The notes beneath the pieces were generated by a model. The model was not told where the DNA came from, did not search any database, and worked only from the letters and a program-made list of their open reading frames with translations. This document shows positions 51,364-60,900 of a stretch of DNA of 64,000 nucleotides, one piece after another. This DNA comes from Lachnospiraceae bacterium (GTDB lineage: Bacteria; Bacillota; Clostridia; Lachnospirales; Lachnospiraceae), in assembly GCA_015057165.1 (NCBI GenBank), contig SVEY01000001.1, positions 90,680 to 154,679 of the forward strand, written 5' to 3'. The position numbers and the translations under genes were made by a program. Positions within the stretch are counted from its first letter, which is position 1. Each line of letters begins with the position of its first letter.

Positions 51364-52986
51364 ATGAGTAAAAAAGATTACAACATAGAAGTTATCGATT
51401 TGAATAATGATAAATCTAAGAAAGGCCGTAAGAGAAAGATTAGTGGTCCATCGTCTAAGAAAAAGGGCGATAAAAAGATTAATGTAGAAAAAGTCGATAT
51501 CAAAAAGAAGAATAATAATAGAAAAAGAAATAGAAGAGATGAGGATTCTGTTAATGATATAGAGCCTAATATTTCTAACAAATCAAGAAACGTACAATTT
51601 GCAGTTGTAATGTATTTCTTTTTGGCGTTATTTATTGCTCTTTGCGTGTATTTTTGCTATTTTCTTATATTTAAAAGTGATGATTTTATTAATAGTCCGT
51701 ATAACGCAAGACTAGATAAGTTAGCAGAAAACATTATTCGTGGTGATATTGTTGATAAAAATGGTGTTGTTCTTGCGACTTCTTCATCTGATAATGAGAG
51801 AAGTTATCCTTACAGCAATATGTATGCTCATGCAATAGGTTATGATAGTAATGGAATGTCTGGAGTAGAACTTGATGGTAATTTCTATATGCTTAGAAGT
51901 CATGCCTTTTTCTTAGAACGTATTAAGAATGACCTCATGAATGTTAAGAATAAAGGAGATACAGTTGTTACTACACTAGATCACAAATTACAAGAAGTGG
52001 CATACGATAATATGGATTATGATGGTGCAGTTGTAGCTATTGAACCTAAGACTGGCAAAATCCTTGTTATGACATCTAAGCCTAATTTTAATCCTAATAC
52101 CATAAGCGATAATTATAAGAAGTTATCACAAGGTGAAACCTCTGTTTTACTTAATAGAGCAACACAAGGTCTCTATGCTCCTGGTTCAACATTTAAGATA
52201 GTAACTGCTTTAGAATATTTACAGGAAAATGCTAATGCAGCTCAATCTACATTCGATTGTAAAGGCAAATTAACTGTTGATAATTACACAATTCGTTGTT
52301 ATCATGGCGAAGTTCATGGTCATCAGACATTTATGGAAGCCTTTGGAAATTCATGTAATATAGCATTTTCTGAGATTGGACTAGGGCTTAATAAGAATGG
52401 TTTTACTCAGATGTGTAATCAGCTTCTTTTTAATACAAAGCTTCCTACAAGACTAAGTAATACAAGCACAAGTCAATTCAAAATAAATGATGCCACTAAG
52501 GGCACACTTATGATGCAAACTGCAATTGGTCAGGGTGAAACCCTTGTTACGCCAATGCATATGTGTATGATTGCCAGTGCTATATGTAATGATGGTAAAT
52601 TAATGGAACCTTATATATTAGATAGTGTAACAAATTATAAGGGAATAAATGTTAAAACATTCAGAAGTAAGACAGTTGATTCCATTCTAACACAAGCTCA
52701 GGCAGACCAAATAGAAGAGTATATGCGCTACGTTGTAACAGATGGAACTGCTACAGAATTAAATAGCAGTAATTATATGGCATATGGTAAGACTGGTACT
52801 GCAGAATTCAATGATAATAAAGACGAAGCTCATGCGTGGTTTGTAGGCTATGCCAAGAAAGATGATAAAGAACTGGCTATAGCTGTATTACAAGAGAAGG
52901 GTGGTTCTGGTAGTAAAACGGCTGTTCCAATTGCTAGAGCTGTATTTGATACATATTTTAGTGAAGCTAACAATACGCAAAAATAG
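51364..52986 (+). CDS. class B penicillin-binding protein (peptidoglycan D,D-transpeptidase)
   Basis: The 540-residue protein cross-links peptidoglycan and would pair with the SEDS polymerase upstream. It has a charged cytoplasmic N-terminus (about 70 residues, Lys-rich), one transmembrane helix (about 80-102), a short pedestal and the transpeptidase domain. The active site is complete: APGSTFKI with Ser275, the SCN motif in FGNSCNIAF, and KTGTAEF near 475. The compact form resembles the PbpA-type proteins paired with FtsW/RodA in Clostridia and Actinobacteria. ATG 51364 is chosen for the short AGGAAAGAG site; upstream codons fall in repeats. Confidence 0.92.
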   Translation: MSKKDYNIEVIDLNNDKSKKGRKRKISGPSSKKKGDKKINVEKVDIKKKNNNRKRNRRDEDSVNDIEPNISNKSRNVQFAVVMYFFLALFIALCVYFCYFLIFKSDDFINSPYNARLDKLAENIIRGDIVDKNGVVLATSSSDNERSYPYSNMYAHAIGYDSNGMSGVELDGNFYMLRSHAFFLERIKNDLMNVKNKGDTVVTTLDHKLQEVAYDNMDYDGAVVAIEPKTGKILVMTSKPNFNPNTISDNYKKLSQGETSVLLNRATQGLYAPGSTFKIVTALEYLQENANAAQSTFDCKGKLTVDNYTIRCYHGEVHGHQTFMEAFGNSCNIAFSEIGLGLNKNGFTQMCNQLLFNTKLPTRLSNTSTSQFKINDATKGTLMMQTAIGQGETLVTPMHMCMIASAICNDGKLMEPYILDSVTNYKGINVKTFRSKTVDSILTQAQADQIEEYMRYVVTDGTATELNSSNYMAYGKTGTAEFNDNKDEAHAWFVGYAKKDDKELAIAVLQEKGGSGSKTAVPIARAVFDTYFSEANNTQK

Positions 52987-53017
52987 AATATTTCACTTCT
53001 ATTTTATAGTGGACAAC

Positions 53018-53046
53018 TTGAATATTTGTTGTATTTAGTTTATACT
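53018..53046 (+). promoter_or_regulatory. sigma-A-type promoter for the NUDIX gene
   Basis: TTGAAT (53018-53023) and TATACT (53041-53046) are separated by exactly 17 bases, about 38 bases before the start. Confidence 0.7.
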
Positions 53047-53083
53047 TTTTATGAATATAATCCACATCAAGGAGGTATTGCGT

Positions 53084-53533
53084 GTGATCGAGGCAATAAG
53101 TTGTGGTGGTGTGGTAATCTATCGTGGGAAGATTTTGCTTTTATACAAGAATATTCATCATCGTTATGAGGGATGGGTTCTTCCTAAAGGAACTGTTGAG
53201 GAAGGGGAGGACCACGAAACAACAGCTCTTAGAGAAGTGAAAGAAGAATCAGGTGCTGACGCGAAAATTATTAAATATATTGGCAAAAGTTCCTACAACT
53301 TTGTTGTCCCTGAAGGGGAAGTGAATAAAGATGTTCATTGGTTTTTAATGCGAAGTAATAGTTATCATAGTAAGCCACAACGTGAAGAGTTTTTTGTTGA
53401 TTCCGGATATTACAAATATCACGAGGCTTATCATTTGTTAAAGTTTCCTAATGAGAAAGATATATTAGAGAAAGCTTATAACGAATATCTTGAATTAAAG
53501 AAAGCAAAACTATGGACAAATCGTAATTACTAA
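53084..53533 (+). CDS. NUDIX hydrolase
   Basis: NUDIX enzymes hydrolyse nucleoside-diphosphate-linked compounds. The 149-residue protein has an intact Nudix box, GTVEEGEDHETTALREVKEE then SG, with all the metal-binding acidic residues. The architecture resembles diadenosine/diphosphoinositol polyphosphate hydrolases (WVLPKGTVEEGE), but the substrate is not determined. GTG 53084 is chosen because AAGGAGG lies 8 bases before it and it gives the common IEAISCGGVVIY start. It has its own promoter and terminator. Confidence 0.88.
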   Translation: MIEAISCGGVVIYRGKILLLYKNIHHRYEGWVLPKGTVEEGEDHETTALREVKEESGADAKIIKYIGKSSYNFVVPEGEVNKDVHWFLMRSNSYHSKPQREEFFVDSGYYKYHEAYHLLKFPNEKDILEKAYNEYLELKKAKLWTNRNY

Positions 53534-53557
53534 AAAGCAGTGTAAACTGCTTTTTTG
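53532..53557 (+). terminator. intrinsic terminator after the NUDIX gene
   Basis: AAAAAGCAGT (53532-53541) pairs perfectly with ACTGCTTTTT (53546-53555) on a GTAA loop, overlapping the stop codon and running into T. Confidence 0.85.
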
Positions 53558-53579
53558 TCTAGTCAAATTGGAATTAACT

Positions 53580-53894
53580 ATGGATGTATTAAATGTTTAT
53601 CTTAGTGACAATATAATAGATGAATCAGTTGATATGCTACTTAGACTAGCTAATAGTAAAAGTATGCCTTTTAACTATTACGTAGTTGTTGTTAGCGATA
53701 AAGAAGATGAACTTCTTGTAATGTATAGCTACTCCGAAGTTAATACAGATAGATTTATAGATGCTAATTACAAGATAGTAGGTTTTGGTAAAGGAAAAAA
53801 CGAGACTAAAAAACTTATACAATATATGATAGAAGATGTACTCATTAATACGGGCGAAGTGAGTAAAAGTAAATTTATGACTATTAGGAATTAG
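53580..53894 (+). CDS. small unknown protein
   Basis: I do not recognise this 104-residue protein. It has an alternating beta/alpha pattern (FNYYVVVVSDKEDELLVMYSY) with no signal peptide or membrane helix, and is probably a small cytoplasmic domain. ATG 53580 is used; an in-frame TTG four codons earlier is possible. It ends 3 bases before the DUF2953 gene, so the two are likely co-translated and possibly related in function. Confidence 0.7.
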   Translation: MDVLNVYLSDNIIDESVDMLLRLANSKSMPFNYYVVVVSDKEDELLVMYSYSEVNTDRFIDANYKIVGFGKGKNETKKLIQYMIEDVLINTGEVSKSKFMTIRN

Positions 53895-53897
53895 AAT

Positions 53898-54893
53898 ATG
53901 GCTATTTTTCTTACGATATTAAAAATCATAGGAATTGTCTTGCTTTGTATTATTGGACTTATACTATTTATTATTCTTTATGTTCTCTTGGCGCCATTTT
54001 GGTTTAAGATTCAAGGGAATATTGATAGAGAGATGAATTATAATGTCAAAATCAAAGCATGTACATTCCTGCATTTTATACAACTTCATGTAGATTATTT
54101 TAAGGATGAAGGCCTTAGTTATAATGTTAGTATACTTGGCACTCTTGTTAAAATATTGCCAAGGAAGCCTAAGGATGATGACAAGAAGGAGGACGAGGAC
54201 AAGAAGGAAAACGAGGAAGTAATTACAATAGACGAGACGGATAGTCAAGTTGAAAGTGAAGAAAATGTATCTGATGATACGATTACTTCTGAAGTTAAAG
54301 AAGAATCTCAAACTCAAAAGGATTCTTCGACTATTGAATTAGATGATATTCAAGATATTGATGTTGATTCTTCTAAGGTAATTGATACTGAAAGCGAAGA
54401 GTTTGAAGAATTTAGTGAAGAAAACAAGAAATTCTTTGTTAAAGTCAGAGACTTCTTTGATAAATACAATCCTGTTAAATTAATAAATAGTCTCAAAGCA
54501 AAGATTGAAGATATTAAGAAAGATGCAGATAAAATATATTCAGTGATCTTTGATGATAATAATAAAGAGTGGCTTAATAAAGTTATTAAAGAACTAAAGA
54601 ATTTTATTAAGAGCTTGAAACTTAATATGCGAGGAACAGATGTTGACTTTTCAACTGGTTCTCCTGATGTTACAGGTAAAGTTAGTGGGGCATTAGTTTT
54701 ATTTATGCCAATTTATGATAAGAAGGTTAGAATAATTCCTGATTTTATAGATGATGAATTCTATATAGATGGTGATATATTCATTAAGGGTAGATTGCAA
54801 TTATTAAGCGTTGCAATTCTTGTCCTTGCAATATATCTTGACTCTAATACTAAGAGAATTCTTAATGAAATCAAAGCACTCAAAGCAAAATAA
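53898..54893 (+). CDS. DUF2953 family membrane protein
   Basis: The 331-residue protein has an N-terminal helix (about 5-33) and a beta-rich domain split by an acidic, Lys/Glu/Ser-rich low-complexity insert (about 90-175). The C-terminal DUF2953 part contains GTDVDFSTGSPDVTGKVSGAL and ends with a short hydrophobic helix. In many sporulating Firmicutes a DUF2953 gene (ytfI) stands directly before gerW (ytfJ). Here three genes separate them. The role is probably connected with spore formation, but this is inferred from context. Confidence 0.8.
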   Translation: MAIFLTILKIIGIVLLCIIGLILFIILYVLLAPFWFKIQGNIDREMNYNVKIKACTFLHFIQLHVDYFKDEGLSYNVSILGTLVKILPRKPKDDDKKEDEDKKENEEVITIDETDSQVESEENVSDDTITSEVKEESQTQKDSSTIELDDIQDIDVDSSKVIDTESEEFEEFSEENKKFFVKVRDFFDKYNPVKLINSLKAKIEDIKKDADKIYSVIFDDNNKEWLNKVIKELKNFIKSLKLNMRGTDVDFSTGSPDVTGKVSGALVLFMPIYDKKVRIIPDFIDDEFYIDGDIFIKGRLQLLSVAILVLAIYLDSNTKRILNEIKALKAK

Positions 54894-54917
54894 AAGGCAT
54901 TATTTAGAAAGAGAAAT

Positions 54918-56285
54918 ATGAATTTAGCATTACAAATAATTTTAATACTATTATTCGATTCATATAGAATATATTATATTGTTATAAGTGTGCTCTATAT
55001 TGTTGGAGTTGCATTTATTCTTAAGAAATCTGGCTTAAAGTGGTATTTTGCTCTAATTCCATGGTTTAGAGAGTATCAATTATCTAGGTGCGCCTATAGA
55101 GAACCGGAAGGACGAATATATTGTATCCTAAGCTTTCTATATACCCTTTTTGCTGTTTTAACATCAGTTTTTGACATAATCGATAATTATAATGAATCTT
55201 ATACTATATTTACGTATTTATATTTGATTTTTGTTGTTACTGTTGTACTTGCTCTAGTGATATACAATATTAGAGTTTTTAACGGCTTTATACAAATATA
55301 TGGTGTGAGTAAGTTATGGATTGTATTTGGCCTTGGCAGAATAACTTTTTTTATTCCTTTTTTAATCTGGGGATTATCTAAGCGTTATCAGCCTAAAATG
55401 AAGGTTGAAGACATCAATATAGAAATATCTGAAATAAAAAAACATGGATCTTCTGGTGATATTAATGAGGGGCTTTCTGTTAATATCGCATCTCGTCACG
55501 TCTTTGATTTTTTCAAGAAAAAATATTTGTTAAAAGATATTAATATGAATATTCCTGCTGGACATATGGTATTACTATTAGGTGGTTCTGGTGCCGGCAA
55601 GACAACTTTTATTAATGCAGTTAATGGCTTTGAGAAAGCTGATGCTGAAATTATGCTTGACGGTCAGAATTTATATACTAACTATAATAAAATGAAACAT
55701 AATGTGGGATTTGTTCCTCAACCACAGATGATGAGAGATAAGGATACAGTTAGAAAGACCCTATATGATGCTGCAGAGATAAGACTTTCTAAAGATATAT
55801 CACGTAGTGATAAGATAGCACGTGTAAATGAGGTTATGGAAATCTTCGGACTTCTACCTATTCAGGATAATTTAGTACAGAAATTATCTGGTGGGCAGAA
55901 GAAGAGACTTTCTATTTCTATGGAACTTCTCTCTAACCCAGCATTATTTATATTAGATGAGCCGGATTCAGGCCTTGATGGTGTAATGGCAAGAGAGTTG
56001 TTTTCAAGATTAAGAGAAGTTGCTAATGATAATAAGATTGTAATTGTAATAACTCATAGTCCTGATAGAGTGGTTGACTTCTTTGATGATGTAATAGTAC
56101 TTGCAAAAGATAAAACAAGAACAGGTCGATTAGCTTTCTTTGGAAGTATAGACGAAGCTCGTAATTTCTTTAACAAAGAATCAATGGAAGAAATTGTCAA
56201 AACAGTAAACCTGGAAGAAGAAGGCGGAGACGGAGAAGCAGACAAATATATTGAGATGTATTCAAGGATGGTACAAAATGGCTGA
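54918..56285 (+). CDS. ABC transporter ATP-binding protein with N-terminal membrane domain
   Basis: The 455-residue protein starts with a four- to five-helix membrane region (about 1-155) containing the juxtamembrane ALIPWFREYQLSRCAY. It continues into a complete ABC ATPase: Walker A GGSGAGKTT (222-230), Q-loop VGFVPQPQ, signature LSGGQKKR (323 on), Walker B LFILDEPD (343-350) and H-loop ITHSPD. An N-terminal membrane domain on an ABC-2-type ATPase is unusual and resembles the ABCG half-transporter idea in reverse. It overlaps the permease gene by 8 bases. Substrate unknown. Confidence 0.85.
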   Translation: MNLALQIILILLFDSYRIYYIVISVLYIVGVAFILKKSGLKWYFALIPWFREYQLSRCAYREPEGRIYCILSFLYTLFAVLTSVFDIIDNYNESYTIFTYLYLIFVVTVVLALVIYNIRVFNGFIQIYGVSKLWIVFGLGRITFFIPFLIWGLSKRYQPKMKVEDINIEISEIKKHGSSGDINEGLSVNIASRHVFDFFKKKYLLKDINMNIPAGHMVLLLGGSGAGKTTFINAVNGFEKADAEIMLDGQNLYTNYNKMKHNVGFVPQPQMMRDKDTVRKTLYDAAEIRLSKDISRSDKIARVNEVMEIFGLLPIQDNLVQKLSGGQKKRLSISMELLSNPALFILDEPDSGLDGVMARELFSRLREVANDNKIVIVITHSPDRVVDFFDDVIVLAKDKTRTGRLAFFGSIDEARNFFNKESMEEIVKTVNLEEEGGDGEADKYIEMYSRMVQNG

Positions 56286-57921
56286 TTCTAATCAAAATCA
56301 CTTAACTAGAAAATTCAACATACGTTATTTGGGTAGATTGGGCCAGGCATTTGTTTATTTTTGCAAATTAGTCAGAGTTTTTATTTATCAAAATGACTGG
56401 ATTACACTGCCTATGTCTGCTTTAATCGCAGGGCTTGTATCATTGGCCTTAGGTAATGAATTTGCTATTAATAAAGAAGGCACGATGATGGGGGTATTTG
56501 CCCTTGTTTGTGTCTGTTTGTGGAATGGAACATTTAATTCTATTCAGATTATATGTCGTGAACGCGAAGTAATTAAGAGAGAACATAGAGCTGGAATGCA
56601 TATTTCTTCGTATGTTATGGCACATATGGCATTTCAAGCAATTGTTTGTATGCTTCAGGTTATTATAACATTAGTTACAGCTTCTTTAGTAGGTATGAAA
56701 ATATCAGGTGAAGGTTTGTTCACTCATTTTCTTATTGTTGATGTTGCAATTACACTATTCTTGGTTACTTATGCTTCTGATGTTTTAGCACTATTTATAT
56801 CTGCATTAGTTCGCACAACCACAATTGCAATGACTATTATGCCTTTTGCTTTAATATTTCAGATGGTATTCTCAGGTGGACTATTTCCACTTCCTGATAA
56901 TATTACATTTATTTCTAGAGCGACAGTGTCTGCCCCTGGTTTTGATGCATTGGCATCTCAAATGGATGTTAATAATCTATCATATAAATCTGTTGATGGT
57001 ATGATGAAAGCCTTAGAAGAAACTGAGATGGATGTTGAAATTAAAGGCTCAGATATTATCAATATGCTAACAGATGAGAGTAATGATAGTATAAAACAAT
57101 TACGCGCTATTAAAGTTGGTGGTTCAATGACCGTAAGAGAAGTTTGTAATATGCTTCTTAATGATAGAAAATTTGCAGATCTTAGAAAAAAACCATTAAT
57201 TAATAGAATTACTGTTGGCGATGTTTTAGATGAAATCTCAATTAGCGATAATAGCAATATTGTAAATCTTAGGAATACAACCATTGAAGGATCTGCATCT
57301 ATTCGTGATGCTATTAATCGTATTATGACTGATGAAGAATTTACAGATGTAAGAAATAGTGAATTAATTCAAGGCATCTCTCTAGGAGAAGTTTTCTCAA
57401 CCATATTAGCTTTGGGAGAAAACGTGGATTTTGTTAAAGATATGTTAGATACACAAGTAGAAGGTGCTGTTAATATTGGTGAATTAATTGACTATATTAG
57501 GAATAATCCAAGTTCTTATTTCTTCCAGAATATTACACTTCTTGATGATACATCAATAGGTGAGGCGCTTAAACTCGTTATGAATACTAATGCTTTAAAT
57601 GATTCTCTTAATAATGATTTGTCATACTATACGACGGTTGGCGAAGTTATAGATTATCTAAATAATAATCCAGCTGGAGATGAATACAAGAACACTAATA
57701 TTGTATATCATCTAAAATTCAAGGATGTGTTAGATAAAATCGATAAAGATAAACTGATGAAAATCGTTGGAGAAAGTGCATCAACGGATTTATTTAAAAA
57801 TGATTATACTCATTCTAGATTTAACATCGCAGTTGACTGGTTACATTTAATAATACTATCTTTTATATTCTTTGTAGCTGCTGTTGTATCACTAGAATTT
57901 ATTGACAAGGATAAACGATAA
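56278..57921 (+). CDS. ABC-2 type permease with 27-residue extracytoplasmic repeats
   Basis: The 547-residue membrane protein has helices near 45-60, 70-90, 110-138, 150-175 and 180-205 and a last helix near 520-540. Between 205 and 515 lies a large loop, expected outside the cell. It contains about nine units with the pattern [TS][VI]G[ED][VA]: SDIIN (258), TVREV (285), TVGDV (312), SIRDA (341), SLGEV (368), NIGEL (399), SIGEA (426), TVGEV (453) and KFKDV (480). The spacing is mostly 27 residues. The start is ATG 56278, inside the ATPase stop. It forms the transporter with the preceding ATPase. Confidence 0.82.
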   Translation: MADSNQNHLTRKFNIRYLGRLGQAFVYFCKLVRVFIYQNDWITLPMSALIAGLVSLALGNEFAINKEGTMMGVFALVCVCLWNGTFNSIQIICREREVIKREHRAGMHISSYVMAHMAFQAIVCMLQVIITLVTASLVGMKISGEGLFTHFLIVDVAITLFLVTYASDVLALFISALVRTTTIAMTIMPFALIFQMVFSGGLFPLPDNITFISRATVSAPGFDALASQMDVNNLSYKSVDGMMKALEETEMDVEIKGSDIINMLTDESNDSIKQLRAIKVGGSMTVREVCNMLLNDRKFADLRKKPLINRITVGDVLDEISISDNSNIVNLRNTTIEGSASIRDAINRIMTDEEFTDVRNSELIQGISLGEVFSTILALGENVDFVKDMLDTQVEGAVNIGELIDYIRNNPSSYFFQNITLLDDTSIGEALKLVMNTNALNDSLNNDLSYYTTVGEVIDYLNNNPAGDEYKNTNIVYHLKFKDVLDKIDKDKLMKIVGESASTDLFKNDYTHSRFNIAVDWLHLIILSFIFFVAAVVSLEFIDKDKR

Positions 57922-57937
57922 TTGGAGACATTAATTA

Positions 57938-60900
57938 ATGAATAACGATGATTATAATAAAAGAAACAATAACAGAAAAAGATATGCTGTTGGTATTGAT
58001 GTAGGTTCAACAACAACTAAAATAATTCTTCTTGAGAATAATACTCCTTTGTTCTATAAGTATATTCGTCATTTTGCAAGACAGAAGGAGAGTATTCTTA
58101 AACTACTAGAAGAAATCAAAGAATATGTTGGTGATAAGAAATTTCGTCTTTGTATGACGGGAAGTGGTGCAAGAGAACTTTCTAAAGCTATTAATATTCC
58201 TTTCACACAAGAAGTTGTTGCTAATTCTCTTGCTCTTAAGAAAAAATATGAAAATATTGGTACAGCCATTGAATTAGGCGGTCAGGATGCGAAGATTATT
58301 TTCTTTAGGGAAGATGAAAATGGCGAAAATGAAGTCTTCGATATGCGTATGAACGGAAGCTGTGCAGGTGGTACAGGTGCATTTATTGATGAGGTTGCTG
58401 CAGTGCTTGGAATTGAACCTTGTGATATGAATGAACTGGCTAAAGAAGGAAACAGTGTGTATGATATATCAGGACGTTGTGGGGTATTTGCCAAGACTGA
58501 TATACAAGCATTGTTAAATCAAGGTGTCAGTAAGGCAGATATTGCTCTTTCTAGTTATCATGCTATTGCAAAGCAAACTATTGGTGGTTTGTCTCAAGGT
58601 CTTGATATTACTGCTCCAGTAGCATTCGAGGGCGGTCCACTTACTTTTCATCCAATGCTAAGCAAGGTTTTTGCTAAGAGACTTAATCTTAAGAAGGATG
58701 AAATCTTACTTCCAAAACACCCGGAGATGATGGTGGCATATGGTGCTGCATTAAGTATCAAGAAATTACATAGCGAAGCAGAATACTCTACATTTGATGA
58801 AGTTGTAAGCAAATTAAATGCTTATAATGTTGAAGAAGATACAAATAAGAAAGAAGTATTATATTTTAATACACCTGTTGAAAAAGAAGCATTTTACAAG
58901 CGTCACCCTAAGAAAAGTCTGCCTTCATATAATCCAAGTGAAGGTGAAGTAATGGAAGCTTATCTTGGTATTGATGCAGGTAGTACAACAACTAAGCTTG
59001 TATTAATGGATGCTAAGAATGATGAAATAATTGATTGTTTCTATGCCTCTAATGAGGGAAGTCCTCTTGATGTTGCTAAGAATGCAATTTTAGATATATA
59101 TGATAAATATAATAAGAATCATGCCAAGCTTATTATAAAAGGCGCAGCATCAACAGGTTATGGTGAGTTTTTATTTTCTAAGGCATTTCGTACTGAAGCC
59201 CATATTGTAGAGACGGTAGCTCATAGTATGGCTTCTTCAAAATATGTTGATAATCCTTCGTTTATTCTTGATATTGGTGGTCAGGACATGAAGGCTATAT
59301 GGCTGGAAAATGGAATCATCACTAATATTGTTGTAAATGAAGCTTGTTCATCAGGCTGTGGTTCTTTTTTAGAGAATTTTGCTAAGACACTTCATATTAA
59401 GACGCAGGATATTGGAGATAGTGCATTTTCTTCAGATGCTCCTGCCAGTCTTGGTAGTCGTTGTACTGTTTTTATGAATAGTAGCATTATTACAGAACAA
59501 CGAAATGGCAAGAAACCTAATGATATTATGGCTGGACTTTGCAGGTCTATAATTGAAAATGTATTTACTAAAGTTATTCGTGTTCCCAATATTGACTCTC
59601 TAGGTGACAAGATAGTAGTTCAGGGGGGAACCTTCCAAAATGATGCTGTTCTTCGCGCAATGGAACAATATGTAGGAAGAGAAGTAATAAGAGCTCCTTA
59701 TGCAGGACTTATGGGAGCAATCGGCGCCGCCTTGAAAGCTAAGGAAGAAGCTGCAAAAAATGGATATGTAAGTACATTTCTGACAGAAGAAGAACTTAAG
59801 GACTTTACCTATAAACAACTTAATAATGAACCATGCCCATATTGTACCAATCATTGCAAAAGGGCAATTCTCACCTTCTCTACAGGAGGAAGTTTCGTAA
59901 CAAACAATAGATGCGAAAAGGGTGAAGTAATTGGCGACCCTAAGGCAGATGATACGAAAGAGAAGATTAGACAGATTAATAGTAACAAGAATAAAACAGC
60001 TAATCTGTACGATATAAGATATAAATTACAAAATAAGGATTATCCTTATGAAACACTTCAAGAAGAACAAAAAGAAGTAATTGGTATTCCAAGAGCATTG
60101 GCCTTTTGGGAAGGCATGCCATTCTTTAGGACTTTCTTCGGCTCTCTTGGCTACAAACTCAAGATATCGCCGTTAAGCACAAGAGATATTTATGAAAATG
60201 GTATTCATGCTGTTGCATCAGATACAGAATGCTTCCCAGCAAAGCTTGTACATGGACATATTAGAGAACTTATTAAGATGGGCGTAGACCATATATTTAT
60301 GCCATCTATTGTTGTTATGCCATCAGAAAATACAGAAAAAACCAGCTTTTCTCGATGTGCTCTTGTTAAAGGATATCCTATTGTAATCAATAATTCCGAC
60401 AATCCTGAGAATTATTCAAATGTTAAATTTGATGCTCCATATTTTTATTGGTATTCTAATCAGGACATTGAGAAACAGCTTTGTGATTTCATGAAGGACA
60501 CTTTTAATACTGATGTGTCTATATGTAAGAAAGCAGTACAATTTGCTTTAAGTGCTCAATCACAGTATGACCGAGAGTTAAAAGATGCTGGAAGTAAAGT
60601 TATTAAACAACTAGAAGATGACAATAGTTTTGCTGTTGTTATGGCAGGAAGACCATATCATAATGATCCTTTGATTAATCATGAACTCCCTAAGATGCTT
60701 TCTGATATGGGTGTTGCTGTTCTTACTGCTGACTCATTGCCAGAACTTCCTAATGTTGAACTTCGTAAGTCTAGGGTTGATATTGTTAATAATTTTCATG
60801 CCAGAGTATTAGGAAGTAGTATTATTGCGGCAAAGAATCCTAATCTTGAATTTATACAGATTGTAAGCTTTGGCTGTGGTCATGATGCAGTCCTTTCTGA

